Shown here one piece after another: positions 29,308 through 37,651 of a stretch of 64,000 bases of DNA. The notes below the pieces were generated by a model. It saw only the letters and a list, made by a program, of their open reading frames with translations, did not search any database and was not told the origin of the DNA. The position numbers and the translations under genes are program-made. The stretch comes from Alphaproteobacteria bacterium SO-S41 (GTDB taxonomy: Bacteria > Pseudomonadota > Alphaproteobacteria > Micropepsales > Micropepsaceae): contig AP024629.1 in assembly GCA_019670725.1 (NCBI GenBank), forward strand, positions 2,418,001 to 2,482,000, given 5' to 3'. Position 1 is the stretch's first letter; each line of letters starts with the position of its first letter.

Positions 29308-29370
29308 CTAGAGGAGGAACATCACCAGAAGCAGGATGATGAGACCGTGCCAGAGGCTGAAGCTGTTCAT
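29308..29370 (-). pseudogene. TatA-like fragment of 20 codons, upstream of tatA
   Basis: The minus strand reads an ATG, 20 codons and TAG. The product starts MNSFSLWHG and continues as a hydrophobic span (LIILLLVMF). It aligns with the first 20 residues of the intact TatA next door ([20 protein letters not shown]) but stops before the FGRGK hinge. No ribosome binding site precedes it. It is probably the remnant of a tatA duplication, or else a tiny membrane peptide. Confidence 0.6.
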
Positions 29371-29380
29371 GCGGCCGGTT

Positions 29381-30406
29381 CTAGGCTGGAGGGGCCGGGA
29401 ACACCATGCCCTGCCCGGCGCGCAGCCGGACGCCGATCACCTCGCCGGCCCGGATGGGCGCGCCGCCGTCGAAGACCGCGCGCAGCGTGTCGCCCTCGAC
29501 ATGGATGCCGTCGGAGGCGGTCTGGACCGCCCGGACGGTGAGCGGCGCCCCGCCCTCGCCGGCGCGTTCCAGATCGCGGGGGCGGAGGATGGCGATGACC
29601 TTGTCGCCGTCGGCGTGGCCGGGCGCGGGAATGGCGCCGTAGGGGGTCGCGGCGGCGCCGTTGGCGACGACGGTGGCGATGCGGTTGATCGGCGAGAAGA
29701 AGGCGGCGGTGTCGATATCGGCGGGCGCGGCGAAGAGCTCGGCCGGGGTGCCGGCCTGGACGATGCGTCCGGCGCGCAGAAGGACGATGCGGTCGGCGAA
29801 GCGCAGGGCCTCGTCGGGGTCGTGGGTGACGAGGAGGGTCGCGGCGCCCTGCCCCTTCAAAATGCCGAGGACGTCGCGGCGGACGTCATCGCGCAGGCGC
29901 TCGTCGAGGCCGGAGAACGGCTCGTCCAGCAGCATCGCCTTGGGCCGCGGCGCGAGGGCGCGGGCGACGGCGAGGCGCTGCTGCTCGCCGCCTGAAAGCT
30001 GATGCGGGAAGGCGGTCGCGAGATGGCTGAGGCCGACGGTCTTCAGCAGCTCGTCGGCGCGGGCATTCGCCTCGGCTTTCGAGAGGCGAAAGAGCCCGAA
30101 GGCGGCGTTGGCGCGGGCGTTGAGGTGCGGGAAGAGCGCAAGGTCCTGGAAGACGAGGCCGACATGGCGCTTTTCGGGGGGTACGAAGATCGCCGCGGAT
30201 TCGACGGTGACGCCGTCGACGGCGACTTCGCCGAGCTCGGGGCGCTCGATGCCGGCGGCGATGCGGAGCGTGGTCGACTTGCCGGAGCCGGAGCCACCGA
30301 GCAGGCAGACGACCTCACCCTGCCCCACGTCGAACGAGACATTGTCGACGACAGTGCGGCCCGCGAAGGACTTGGAGATGCCCTTGACGGACAGGAGCGA
30401 GGTCAT
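29381..30406 (-). CDS. ABC transporter ATP-binding protein (FbpC/PotA-like)
   Basis: 341 residues from the ATG at 30406 (MTSLLSVKGISKSF); the open frame extends upstream to 30802 but that part is Arg-rich and antisense-like. Walker A is LLGGSGSGKSTTLR, the signature LSGGEQQRLAVARALAP, and Walker B AMLLDEPFSGLD. A C-terminal regulatory TOBE-like domain (about 240-341) carries INRIATVVANG and VIAILRPRDLE. Its nearest relatives are ATPases of iron(III) or polyamine importers. No permease or binding protein is adjacent, so the transporter may be completed elsewhere. Confidence 0.9.
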   Translation of the reverse strand: MTSLLSVKGISKSFAGRTVVDNVSFDVGQGEVVCLLGGSGSGKSTTLRIAAGIERPELGEVAVDGVTVESAAIFVPPEKRHVGLVFQDLALFPHLNARANAAFGLFRLSKAEANARADELLKTVGLSHLATAFPHQLSGGEQQRLAVARALAPRPKAMLLDEPFSGLDERLRDDVRRDVLGILKGQGAATLLVTHDPDEALRFADRIVLLRAGRIVQAGTPAELFAAPADIDTAAFFSPINRIATVVANGAAATPYGAIPAPGHADGDKVIAILRPRDLERAGEGGAPLTVRAVQTASDGIHVEGDTLRAVFDGGAPIRAGEVIGVRLRAGQGMVFPAPPA

Positions 30407-30450
30407 GGCGGCGGACGCTATCTGCGAACGAGTTGCAGGTCTAGACGCGC

Positions 30451-31239
30451 TCAGAACCGGCGCGCGATGCCCGCATAGACTTCGGCGTCGGCGGTCTGGC
30501 GGTTGAGGCCGAAATTCGAGCCGAGATCGAGCTGGATGTTGTCGGCGACCTGCCAGGCGAAGGAGACGGCGGCGGAGCGTTCCTGGCTGTGGCCGGCCGG
30601 GTCGAGGTCGCGGCTGGCGGTCAGTTCGAGCGAGGCGCCGAGGCTGCCGGTCAGCGGGATGCCGAGGCCGATCGTGCCGGCATAGGCGGGGTGGTGGCCG
30701 CCGCGCTCGCTGTTCGGGGTCGCGTCGAGTTCGGCGGTGAGGCCGAGGGAAAAATCGCCGCCGAGATCGATGCCGACGGGCAGGACGAGGCCGCCGCTCC
30801 ATTTGCCGGCGCCGATCGCCTCGCCGCCGGTGGGGAGGGTCAGGAATGGCATGAAGGCGACCGAAACGCCGCTGCCGTCCGGGTTCTGGAGGTTCTGGCG
30901 GAGGGCGATGAGGACGTCGCCGGTGCCGGAGACGCGGTCGTCGAGGCCGGTGTCGCGGGTATGGACCTCGCCATAGGCGGTCCAGCCGAGCTGGAGTTCG
31001 GTGCTCTCGCCGACGCCGTAGCGCAGGAGGATATCGCCGGCGGTCCAGGTGTCGGTACGGGCGGTGTCCTGGCGGTCGCGGGTCCAGTCGACGAGGCCGA
31101 CCTCCAGCATCAGGTGGCCGGGGTCCATGGTGCAGGCCGGGGTGCCGTTGCCGGGGCGGTCGGCGCAGAAATCGCGAAGATCGTCAGCCTGCGCCGCCCC
31201 GCTAAGGACAGCGAGGGCAGCCAGAATGCGAAGGGACAT
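30451..31239 (-). CDS. Outer-membrane transporter-like beta-barrel protein (PF13557 type)
   Basis: 262 residues with a signal peptide (1-18, ending AQA). Many alternating strands follow, with GLVDWTRDRQD, LQLGWTAYGEV, GTGDVLIALRQNL and FMPFLTLPTGGEAIG, the usual blocks of the phenol-degradation MetA-like barrel family. The C-terminal residue is Phe (GIARRF), the expected outer-membrane assembly signal. Four Cys near the mature N-terminus (DFCADRPGNGTPACT) could form a disulphide. It starts 1 bp before the scpB stop, so it is co-transcribed after scpB. Substrate unknown. Confidence 0.8.
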   Translation of the reverse strand: MSLRILAALAVLSGAAQADDLRDFCADRPGNGTPACTMDPGHLMLEVGLVDWTRDRQDTARTDTWTAGDILLRYGVGESTELQLGWTAYGEVHTRDTGLDDRVSGTGDVLIALRQNLQNPDGSGVSVAFMPFLTLPTGGEAIGAGKWSGGLVLPVGIDLGGDFSLGLTAELDATPNSERGGHHPAYAGTIGLGIPLTGSLGASLELTASRDLDPAGHSQERSAAVSFAWQVADNIQLDLGSNFGLNRQTADAEVYAGIARRF

Positions 31240-31240
31240 G

Positions 31241-31966
31241 TTACTCGTCGTCCTTGGGGGCCAGCAGTTCGGCGATGTCGTTGTCGTCCAGCGGGTCTTC
31301 GTCGGGGCCGAGGACGTCGGAGGGGCTCGGGACCGCGAAGCCGGCGGGGACCGAGGAGTCGAGCAGGCCGGCGAGCTTCAGCTCCTCCATGCCGGGCAGG
31401 TCGCCGACGCGGTCGAGGCCGAAATGCTGGAGGAAGGCGTCGGTCGTACCGTAGGTGACGGGCCGGCCGGGCGTGCGGCGGCGGCCGCGGGGGCGGACCC
31501 AGCCGATTTCGAGCAGCAGGTCGAGCGTGCCCTTGGAGACGCCGACGCCGCGGATCTCCTCGATCTCGGCGCGGGTGACGGGCTGGTGGTAGGAGACGAT
31601 GGCGAGGGTTTCGATGCCCGCGCGCGACAGGCGGCGCTGTTCCGTGGTCTCCTTGCGGAGCAGGAAAGCGAGATCGGGCGCGGTACGCAGCGCGTATTTT
31701 CCCGAGACTTTAATGAGGTTTACGCCGCGCGGCTCATAAAGCGCCTGAAGATGCGGCAGGAGCTGGGCAAGGTCCGCATCCTTGGGCATGCGGGCCTTGA
31801 GGGTTTCCTCATCCAAAGGTTCAGCGGCCGCGAAAAGCAGCGCTTCCAGCATTCGCAGGTGAAGCTGCGTGTCGGGGAAAAGCACCGTCAGGTCGGCGCC
31901 GTCTTCGTCCGGCTGGGTGTCGGGCGTTTCGTCTTCCATGGATACTCTGGCGGTGGCGCTGGTCAT
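31241..31966 (-). CDS. scpB: Segregation and condensation protein B
   Basis: 241 residues. ScpB binds ScpA and Smc to condense the chromosome. The winged-helix pair is visible: LRMLEALLFAAAEPL, then ETLAIVSYHQPVTRAEIEEIRGV and DLLLEIGWVRPRGRR-TPGRPVTYGTT. I chose the ATG at 31966, with GGAGG upstream; MEDETPDTQ (31939) is a possible second start. It ends in a DDNDIAELLAPKDDE acidic tail. It sits 37 bp downstream of scpA on the same strand. Confidence 0.95.
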   Translation of the reverse strand: MTSATARVSMEDETPDTQPDEDGADLTVLFPDTQLHLRMLEALLFAAAEPLDEETLKARMPKDADLAQLLPHLQALYEPRGVNLIKVSGKYALRTAPDLAFLLRKETTEQRRLSRAGIETLAIVSYHQPVTRAEIEEIRGVGVSKGTLDLLLEIGWVRPRGRRRTPGRPVTYGTTDAFLQHFGLDRVGDLPGMEELKLAGLLDSSVPAGFAVPSPSDVLGPDEDPLDDNDIAELLAPKDDE

Positions 31967-32003
31967 GTGCGGGAGCCTCCCCTGCGGGCTTCTGGAGCCG
32001 GGG

Positions 32004-32843
32004 TCAAGCGGGCTGGTGGTCGTTGGCGGGTTCGGCGTGGCCGGCGGCGCTGCGCAGGAAGAGCGGCCCGAAGGCGTTCGCCTGGCGCAGGAACAGCTTG
32101 CCGTCCTTCGCCATCTCAAGGCTCGCCGAGAAGGTGCTGGCGAGGGCGCTGCGGCGGAGTTCGCGGAATTCGGGCAGGTCCGGCAGGAAGCTGTCGAGGC
32201 GGCTCCAGTCCATGGACATGCCGATCATCCGCTCCAGCCGCTTGCGGGCCTCGTCGATGGCATAGACCGGGGCACGCTTGACGGCGAAGCGGGTGCCGAG
32301 CGTGCGGGTGCGCTGGTCGGAATAGGCCTTGAGCAGGTCGAAGATCGAATCCGCCCAGGCGGGCGTGCGGACGATGCGGATGCCCTCGGGCTCGCCGCGG
32401 AAGAAGACATCGCGGCCGAGGCGGTCGCGGGCCATGAGCCGGCCGCCTGCCTCGCGCATCGCCTGGAGGCGCTGGAGGCGGAAGGCGAGCCGCGCCGCCA
32501 TCTCCTCGCCGCTCGGCTCGTCGGAGTTCTTTTCCGGCTTCGGCAGCAGGAGGCGCGATTTCAGATAGGCCAGCCACGAGGCCATGACGAGATAGTCGGC
32601 CGCGAGGTCGAGGTCGGCCTTGGCGAGATGGCCAATGAATTCAATGTATTGGTCGACGAGCTGCAGGATCGAGATGTTGCGGAGATCGACCTTCTGCGAG
32701 CGCGCGAGCGTCAGCAGCAGATCGAGCGGGCCTTCAAAGCCTTCGACATCGACGATGAACGCTTCGCCCGGGGGCGCCGCCGTCATGGTCAGGTCGAAGG
32801 CGGGTTCCTCGCCCTGCCCTTCCTCGACGGTTACTTCACTCAT
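32004..32843 (-). CDS. scpA: Segregation and condensation protein A
   Basis: 279 residues. ScpA is the kleisin bridging Smc heads. FIVDVEGFEGPLDLLLTLARSQKVDLRNISILQLVDQYI (residues 29-68) and the following LDLAADYLVMASWLAYLKSRLLLP block are family signatures. The C-terminal FLPDLPEFRELRRSALASTFSASLEMAKDG is the winged-helix end. It overlaps nagZ by 4 bp, giving a nagZ-scpA-scpB operon. Confidence 0.96.
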   Translation of the reverse strand: MSEVTVEEGQGEEPAFDLTMTAAPPGEAFIVDVEGFEGPLDLLLTLARSQKVDLRNISILQLVDQYIEFIGHLAKADLDLAADYLVMASWLAYLKSRLLLPKPEKNSDEPSGEEMAARLAFRLQRLQAMREAGGRLMARDRLGRDVFFRGEPEGIRIVRTPAWADSIFDLLKAYSDQRTRTLGTRFAVKRAPVYAIDEARKRLERMIGMSMDWSRLDSFLPDLPEFRELRRSALASTFSASLEMAKDGKLFLRQANAFGPLFLRSAAGHAEPANDHQPA

Positions 32844-33862
32844 GCGATCGCGGTTCCGCCTGACAGCAAATGGGTGAGCCGCTCGGCCCCCCTGACGGCG
32901 TCGAAGTCGGACGGCGGGGTGATTCTGTCAAGCGCGGCGGCGGCCCGGCGGGCGGCCTCGCCCTCGAGCGCCCGGCTGCCCTTGGCGCATTCCTGCATCT
33001 CGTCGAGCTTGCCGCTGCAATGCAGAGCGACGTCGCAGCCCGCGACCAGCGAGCGATGGGTGCGCTCGTCAAAGCCGCCTGAGAGCGCGTGCATGCCGAC
33101 ATCGTCGCTCATCAAGAGACCGTCGAAGCCGATCTCGCCGCGGATGACGTGATGGACGAGGCGCGAGGAGAGCGTGGCGCAGCGTTCGGGGTCGATCGCC
33201 TGGTAGACGACATGGGCGGTCATCGCCATCGGCATGTCGTTGAGGCTGCGGAACGGCACGAAGTCGGTGCGGCTGAGTTCGTCGTGCTCGGTATCGAGGA
33301 CGGGGAGTTCGAGGTGGCTGTCGGATTTGGCGCGGCCGTGGCCGGGGATGTGCTTGATGACCGGCAGTACGGCGCCGTCGAGCAGGCCCTCGGCGACGGC
33401 GCGGCCGAGTTCGGCGATCTGGTTGGTTTCGCGCCCCAGAGCGCGGTCGCCGATGATGCCGTGGCCGTCGTCATGCAGCAGGTCGAGGCACGGCGAGCAG
33501 GAGACGTTGACGCCGATCTCGGTCAGCTCGGTCGCGATGAGGCGCGAGTTGAGGAAGGCGGCTTCCATCGCGGTCTCAACGTCGCGCTCATAGAGTTCGG
33601 CGAAGACGGCGGCCGGGGGCGGATGCCGCCAGACCGGTGCCTTGAGGCGCGCGACGCGGCCGCCTTCCTGGTCGATCAGGATGGGCGTGTCGGCGCGGCC
33701 GGTGATGGCGCGCAGGCTGTCGGTCAGTTTCAGGACCTGCGCCTTGTCGGCGCAGTTGCGCGCGAAGAGGATGAAGCCCCAGGGCTGGACCTCCTGGAAG
33801 AAGGCGCGCTCCTCCGCGGTAAGCGCGAGGCCGGACATGCCGAGGATCAGGGCGGAGGTCAT
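32840..33862 (-). CDS. nagZ: Beta-N-acetylhexosaminidase
   Basis: 340 residues from the ATG at 33862; the codon two residues earlier would be TTG. NagZ releases GlcNAc from muropeptides in cell-wall recycling. ILIDQEGGRVARLK holds the substrate-binding loop, KHIPGHGRAKSDSH contains the catalytic His/Asp pair and GLLMSDDVGMHAL the nucleophilic Asp. GH3 family length is normal. It follows the SPOR-protein gene, as in other alphaproteobacteria, but 924 bp of small gene and repeats now separate them. Confidence 0.95.
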   Translation of the reverse strand: MTSALILGMSGLALTAEERAFFQEVQPWGFILFARNCADKAQVLKLTDSLRAITGRADTPILIDQEGGRVARLKAPVWRHPPPAAVFAELYERDVETAMEAAFLNSRLIATELTEIGVNVSCSPCLDLLHDDGHGIIGDRALGRETNQIAELGRAVAEGLLDGAVLPVIKHIPGHGRAKSDSHLELPVLDTEHDELSRTDFVPFRSLNDMPMAMTAHVVYQAIDPERCATLSSRLVHHVIRGEIGFDGLLMSDDVGMHALSGGFDERTHRSLVAGCDVALHCSGKLDEMQECAKGSRALEGEAARRAAAALDRITPPSDFDAVRGAERLTHLLSGGTAIA

Positions 33863-34166
33863 ATGCAAACTCTTGGACGGGTGACGCTGGGCGCGGCGTG
33901 ATTCGGCGGTCGACGTCGCGGCCCGGCAATCTGCCGCGCCGTCAGGGCGCGTTCAATGCGGCGACTTGGCAGCCGCGCACACTTTCCGTGTCAGTGTTGC
34001 ATGAAGCCGTGTTCGGTGGCGGACAGAGAGGTCCTGCGCCAAACGCATCGGTGCCGCCAACGCTACCGTTGTCATTCCCGCGCAGGCGGGAATCCAGTTC
34101 ATGGGCACCGAAGGTGGATGCCCGCCTGCGCGGGCATGACAATAAAGGTGTGTGGACGCGACGGCG
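33863..34166. other. Gene-free stretch between nagZ and a small secreted protein gene
   Basis: Apart from the family A repeat pair at 34071-34140, no gene or clear promoter was found. The nagZ operon promoter should lie here. Confidence 0.6.
34071..34140. repeat. Dispersed palindromic repeat, family A, pair
   Basis: The left arm is GTCATTCCCGCGCAGGCGGG-AATCCAG and the right arm GTGGATGCCCGCCTGCGCGG-GCATGAC, with a 16-nt centre. The arms are the two variants (TTCCC and TGCCC), unlike the perfect pair at 26077. Confidence 0.85.
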
Positions 34167-34547
34167 CTACTGTCCGCGGCGATAGAGGGTGCCCTTCGCG
34201 ACATAGGTGGTTTCGTCGGTCACGGTCAGTTCGCTCCAGTGTTCCTTGCCGCCATCGTCAACCAGAGCGAAGGCGCAATTGTCAGGCGAGGTGCCGGGCT
34301 TGGCGAGCCATTTGCCGACAGGGATCAGCTTTCCGGGCTGCAGGGCGCCATCGACCATCTTGTCGTAGCGCGTGGCGGCGGTGCCATCCGCGGTGTAGTC
34401 GACGTGGATGTACTGGACTTTTTCCGAAACCGTAATCTGCGCGTTCCAGCCGCCGGTCAGGAATGTCGCGCAGGTGGAGTTGTCGAAAGCCGATGCCGTG
34501 CCGGCCAGAAGGCAGACGGCGGCGGCAGCGCCAAGGAGCTTGATCAT
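34167..34547 (-). CDS. Small secreted protein of unknown function
   Basis: 126 residues with a signal peptide (1-20, ending ASA). The mature part FDNSTCATFLTGGWNAQI starts with one Cys and a second Cys lies in PDNCAFALVDD, so one disulphide is possible. Strands alternate through VQYIHVDYTADGTAATRY to LTVTDETTYVAKGTLYRRG, which suggests a small beta-barrel or lipocalin-like fold, but no family was recognised. It is bracketed on both sides by family A repeats. Confidence 0.7.
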   Translation of the reverse strand: MIKLLGAAAAVCLLAGTASAFDNSTCATFLTGGWNAQITVSEKVQYIHVDYTADGTAATRYDKMVDGALQPGKLIPVGKWLAKPGTSPDNCAFALVDDGGKEHWSELTVTDETTYVAKGTLYRRGQ

Positions 34548-34665
34548 CTGGATTCCCTCTCGTGCCGCCGTGTTGCGACGACGGAGGATCGCGCGATGCG
34601 TTGAAGGCGCGCATCGCTCAAACGGGGATGATTGGCGGGGAGGCGGCGACCGCTGCCTTCACACT

Positions 34666-34768
34666 GTCATTCCCGCGAAGGCGGGAATCCAGCCGCGCGC
34701 TTAGGAGATGGATGCCCGCCTTTGCGGGCATGACAGAGAGGGAATGGATGCCCGCTGATGCGGGCATC
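34666..34768. repeat. Dispersed palindromic repeat, family A, three arms
   Basis: A left arm (TCATTCCCGCGAAGGCGGG), a right arm (GATGCCCGCCTTTGCGGGC) and a third arm (GATGCCCGCTGATGCGGGC) follow one another between the secreted protein gene and the SPOR-protein gene. The third unit has a looser stem. Confidence 0.8.
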
Positions 34769-34790
34769 GCAGCGCGAAGCAGTGAAGGTC

Positions 34791-35684
34791 CTAGGTCGGC
34801 GCGATGATGCAGTTCACGCCGCGGGTCTTCAGCACTTCGCACTTGGCGACGGCGTCGGCGCGGGTGGCGAAGGGGCCGATGCGGAGGCGGTACCACACGC
34901 CCTTCTCGCCGAGGTCGACGCGCTTGATGTCGGGCTTCAGCGACCCAAGCGTATCCTTGTTCTTGTTCTTCAGGCCCTGCCAGCTCGCAGCAGCTTCGCT
35001 GTCCTGCTTGTAGGAGCCGATCTGGACGACGAAGGCGCCGCCCGCGACGATCTCGTTCTTCGCGGCTGCATCGGCGACGCCCGGATCAATCTTCTCGATT
35101 TCGGAGGTGAGAGCCGCAGCCTGCTCCTTCGCCTTTTGCTGGGCGGCGAGCTGTTCGGGCGACGGACCGGCGGCCATTTCGATGTCGGGATCGACATCGG
35201 CGGCGGCGAGGGCCGAGTCGCCCTCCTCCGCAGCGCCGGGCTCGGTCACTTCGACGGGCGTCGCCATCGCGGCGGTGGGCGCCGGATCGGCGGCGGGCTG
35301 CGGCAGGTCCTGCGGCACTTCCGGCGGCGGGGCGAGCGCTTCGGGCGCGGGGGTGGTCTCGGCGCCGGCGATGCGCTCGTAGATCAGCTTGTCCTGGTCG
35401 GGCACGGTGGTGCCGCCGGGGTCCTCGGGCAGGATCTTGGTCGGGCCGGGTTCGGCGGTGATGACGGGCGGCGCGCCGCGGTCGCCCTGGCGGATGCCCT
35501 GCTGGTAGGCGACCCAGACGACGGCGCCGAAGGCGGCGAGCACGAGGCCGGTAAGGATGATGAAAAGCGGGCTGCGTGGCGAGCCGCCTTCCTCGTCCTC
35601 GAGGGTCGCGTCGTACATGAAGTCGCCGTGGAAGCGGCGGTCGTATTCGGCCTGATCGAAGCCGCCGCGATCGATATTGGTCAT
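34791..35684 (-). CDS. SPOR-domain membrane protein (FtsN-like)
   Basis: 297 residues from the ATG at 35684. The order is a short cytoplasmic N-terminus (MTNIDRGGFDQAEYDRRFHGDFMY), one span (about 37-59, FIILTGLVLAAFGAVVWVAY), a long Pro/Ala/Glu-rich periplasmic linker and a C-terminal SPOR domain (about 215-297, AFVVQIGSYKQDSEAAASWQGLK through VWYRLRIGPFATRADAVAKC). SPOR domains bind denuded glycan at division sites. In many alphaproteobacteria this gene sits between argS and nagZ; argS is not present here. Confidence 0.88.
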   Translation of the reverse strand: MTNIDRGGFDQAEYDRRFHGDFMYDATLEDEEGGSPRSPLFIILTGLVLAAFGAVVWVAYQQGIRQGDRGAPPVITAEPGPTKILPEDPGGTTVPDQDKLIYERIAGAETTPAPEALAPPPEVPQDLPQPAADPAPTAAMATPVEVTEPGAAEEGDSALAAADVDPDIEMAAGPSPEQLAAQQKAKEQAAALTSEIEKIDPGVADAAAKNEIVAGGAFVVQIGSYKQDSEAAASWQGLKNKNKDTLGSLKPDIKRVDLGEKGVWYRLRIGPFATRADAVAKCEVLKTRGVNCIIAPT

Positions 35685-35836
35685 CTCGTCGTCCCCAACG
35701 CCCGCGCAAATCCTAGCAGCGCACTGGCGATTCGCTCTGTTCACTACACTAACAGGGTGATCGCGGCGGAATACGGGCGTTAGGAAGGACCCTTGTGCCT
35801 TATTGATTAGCGGGAGGTTAATGAGGCTCCAGAGTG

Positions 35837-35951
35837 GTCATCCCGGCCGTAGCGAAGCGGAGAGCCGGGACCCAGAAGCCGTATCCATCGGCGCGTGCGG
35901 CCCTGGGTCCCGGGTCTCGGACGGCTCCGCCGGCCTCGCCCGGAATGACGG
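35837..35951. repeat. Dispersed palindromic repeat, family C, second copy
   Basis: Begins GTCATCCCGGCCG and ends GGAATGACGG, with the same ACCCAGAAGCCG and GGTCCCGGGTCTCGGACGG blocks as 3041-3153. It lies upstream of the SPOR-protein gene and abuts the stop of the SIMPL gene. Confidence 0.75.
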
Positions 35952-35959
35952 CCCATATA

Positions 35960-36682
35960 TCAATCCAGGTAGAAGGTCACGTTGGTGACGACGCGGACTT
36001 TCTTGTCGATGGCGCGGTCGTCGCCGCCGTATTCGCCGCTGTTGTCGTCGTGGATCTCGAAGCCGCCTTGCTGGGCGGAGCGGATCTTGCCGACGGCGAC
36101 GCCGGCGTTCTTGGCGAATTCGTCGGCGGCGACGCGGGCGTTCTGCGCGGCTTCGCGGACCATTTCCGGCTTGATCGCATTGAGGCCGGTGAAGAGGTAG
36201 CGCGGCTGGGTGTCGGTCAGCAGCAGGCCGGAGGCGATGAGGTCGCCAACCTTCTGGTTCGCGGTATCGACCGCCTTTACGTCGGCGGTGGTGACGACGA
36301 TCGAGCCGGTGATGTCGTAGCGCGTTTCGATCAGCGTGCCGTTGGCGTCGCGGAATTCGTTCTCGACGACCGAAACCTGGCCGGGCGCGATCGCGGTGGC
36401 GGGGAAGCCGTTGGTCTCGAGGAAGGCGCGGATGGTCTGCGCGGCGGCCTCGGCCTCGGAATAGCCGGCCTTCAGATCGGCGTTGGAGACCTTGTAGCCG
36501 ATCGACCAGATCGCCTGGTCGGCCTTCACCGAGCGTTCGGCGAGGCCCTTCACGTCGGCGGTATCGACGAGCGTCTGATTGATCATGGTGCGGGAGACGA
36601 AATAGCCGCCGGCCGTGATGCCGAGGCCGATGGCAAGGCCGGCCGCGAGGAGGCCGGCGCCGGTGCGTTTGTAGTCGCTCAT
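35960..36682 (-). CDS. SIMPL-domain (DUF541) envelope protein
   Basis: 240 residues. An N-terminal membrane anchor (GAGLLAAGLAIGLGITAGGYFVSRTMI) leads to a SIMPL domain with DVKGLAERSVKADQAIWSIGYKVSNADLKAGYSEAEAAAQTIRAFL, the family start. No catalytic residues are known for this family, which is thought to form oligomeric periplasmic rings in some members. GGAATT precedes the ATG. It stands in the place where argS is expected. Confidence 0.85.
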   Translation of the reverse strand: MSDYKRTGAGLLAAGLAIGLGITAGGYFVSRTMINQTLVDTADVKGLAERSVKADQAIWSIGYKVSNADLKAGYSEAEAAAQTIRAFLETNGFPATAIAPGQVSVVENEFRDANGTLIETRYDITGSIVVTTADVKAVDTANQKVGDLIASGLLLTDTQPRYLFTGLNAIKPEMVREAAQNARVAADEFAKNAGVAVGKIRSAQQGGFEIHDDNSGEYGGDDRAIDKKVRVVTNVTFYLD

Positions 36683-36804
36683 GTTCTTGAATTCCTCAGC
36701 CTACGGATCATCCGTGGCGTGAGGCTACATCGCCAGCCGATTGCGGCGCGTTTGAGGCGGAATCGGAGGTTTCTAAACTTTTTGTCATGAAGGCTCTGCA
36801 TCCC

Positions 36805-36893
36805 CCTCCTCGTCATCCTGAAGAGCGGCTGCGTCAACGGTGCGTGGTTCGAGGCTCCGCGCCTGCGGCGCTGCGCACCTCACCATGACGGGC
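36805..36893. repeat. Dispersed palindromic repeat, family B, long copy
   Basis: Runs from CCTCCTCGTCATCCTGAAGAGC through GCGTGGTTCGAGGCTCCGCG to CCTCACCATGACGGG. The ends are inverted (CGTCATC and ATGACGG). The shorter copy is at 3163-3220. Confidence 0.7.
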
Positions 36894-36920
36894 AGTTGTG
36901 AACCTTGCCGAAGATAGTCG

Positions 36921-36948
36921 TGGATGGTCGCCTTCGCGGACCATGACA
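36921..36948. repeat. Dispersed palindromic repeat, family A variant, single arm
   Basis: TGGATGGTCGCCTTCGCGGA-CCATGACA, with the GGTC core in place of GCCC, as in the full variant pair at 51545-51627. It follows a family B copy, the same order as in the cluster at 3163-3280. Confidence 0.7.
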
Positions 36949-36959
36949 CTGACGGTGAT

Positions 36960-37541
36960 CTACCCGTGGATTTTCTCGCCCTTGGCACACATGGCGACGA
37001 ACTTGGCGATGCGGGCGGCGCGGGTCTCGGGCTTCTTGGCGTCGTGGATGCGGAAGAGGATGGCGTAGCGGTTGGCGCCCTTGAGCGTGTCGAAGAAGGC
37101 GGCGGCCTTCTTGTTCTTGGCGAGTGCCGCCTTCAGGTCGTCGGGCACCTCGATGGTCTTGGACCCCGCATAGGCGGCATCCCAGCGGCCGTCGGCCTTG
37201 GCGGCGTCGATCTGTTTCTGGCCGGCGGGGCGCATGCGGCCGGCCGAGGTCAGCGCTTCGACCTTGCCGCAATTGATCTTGGACCACTTGCTGCGGCTCG
37301 TGCGCGGCGAGAAGCGCTGGACGAACCATTCGCTGTCGAACGCGCCCTTTTGCCCATCGATCCAGCCATGGCAAAGCGCGACATCGAGCGCTTCGGCATA
37401 GGTGACGGTGGGGTGGCCGCTGTCCTTCTTGGCGATCTTGAGCCAGACGCCGGGCGAGTCCGCCGGCTGCTTGGCGAGCCAGGTCTCGAAGGCCTTGGGC
37501 GTCTTGAACGGGAGGACGGGCGAGTCGGAGAGCTTGGCCAT
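36960..37541 (-). CDS. YdeI/OmpD-associated-family protein
   Basis: 193 residues from the ATG at 37541 (MAKLSDSPVLPFKTPKAFE). FETWLAKQPADSPGVWLKIAKK, then TYAEALDVALCHGWIDGQKG, FVQRFSPRTSRSKWSKIN and a Lys-rich end are hallmarks of the YdeI/OmpD-associated family, whose members have been linked to bacteriocin protection and peptide resistance. It has no signal peptide, so the link to the envelope is unclear. The upstream part of the open frame to 37787 holds repeat DNA and is not coding. It lies between two repeat clusters. Confidence 0.85.
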   Translation of the reverse strand: MAKLSDSPVLPFKTPKAFETWLAKQPADSPGVWLKIAKKDSGHPTVTYAEALDVALCHGWIDGQKGAFDSEWFVQRFSPRTSRSKWSKINCGKVEALTSAGRMRPAGQKQIDAAKADGRWDAAYAGSKTIEVPDDLKAALAKNKKAAAFFDTLKGANRYAILFRIHDAKKPETRAARIAKFVAMCAKGEKIHG

Positions 37542-37562
37542 GGCCGAACTATCACCCGAAGT

Positions 37563-37641
37563 GTCATTCCCGCGAAGGCGGGAATACGCAAGCATCGGGC
37601 GCCGTCGCCAAGTCGTGGATGCCCGCCTGTGCGGGCATGAC
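37563..37641. repeat. Dispersed palindromic repeat, family A, pair with long centre
   Basis: The left arm is GTCATTCCCGCGAAGGCGGG-AATACGC; the right arm is GTGGATGCCCGCCTGTGCGG-GCATGAC. The centre is about 27 nt. It lies between the dgt stop and the YdeI-family start. Confidence 0.8.
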
Positions 37642-37651
37642 AAGTGGAGAT

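Noticed and set aside
30407-30802. An N-terminal extension of the ABC ATPase
   Set aside because: The stretch is Arg/Pro-rich and is antisense-like; the ATG at 30406 gives a normal ABC start.
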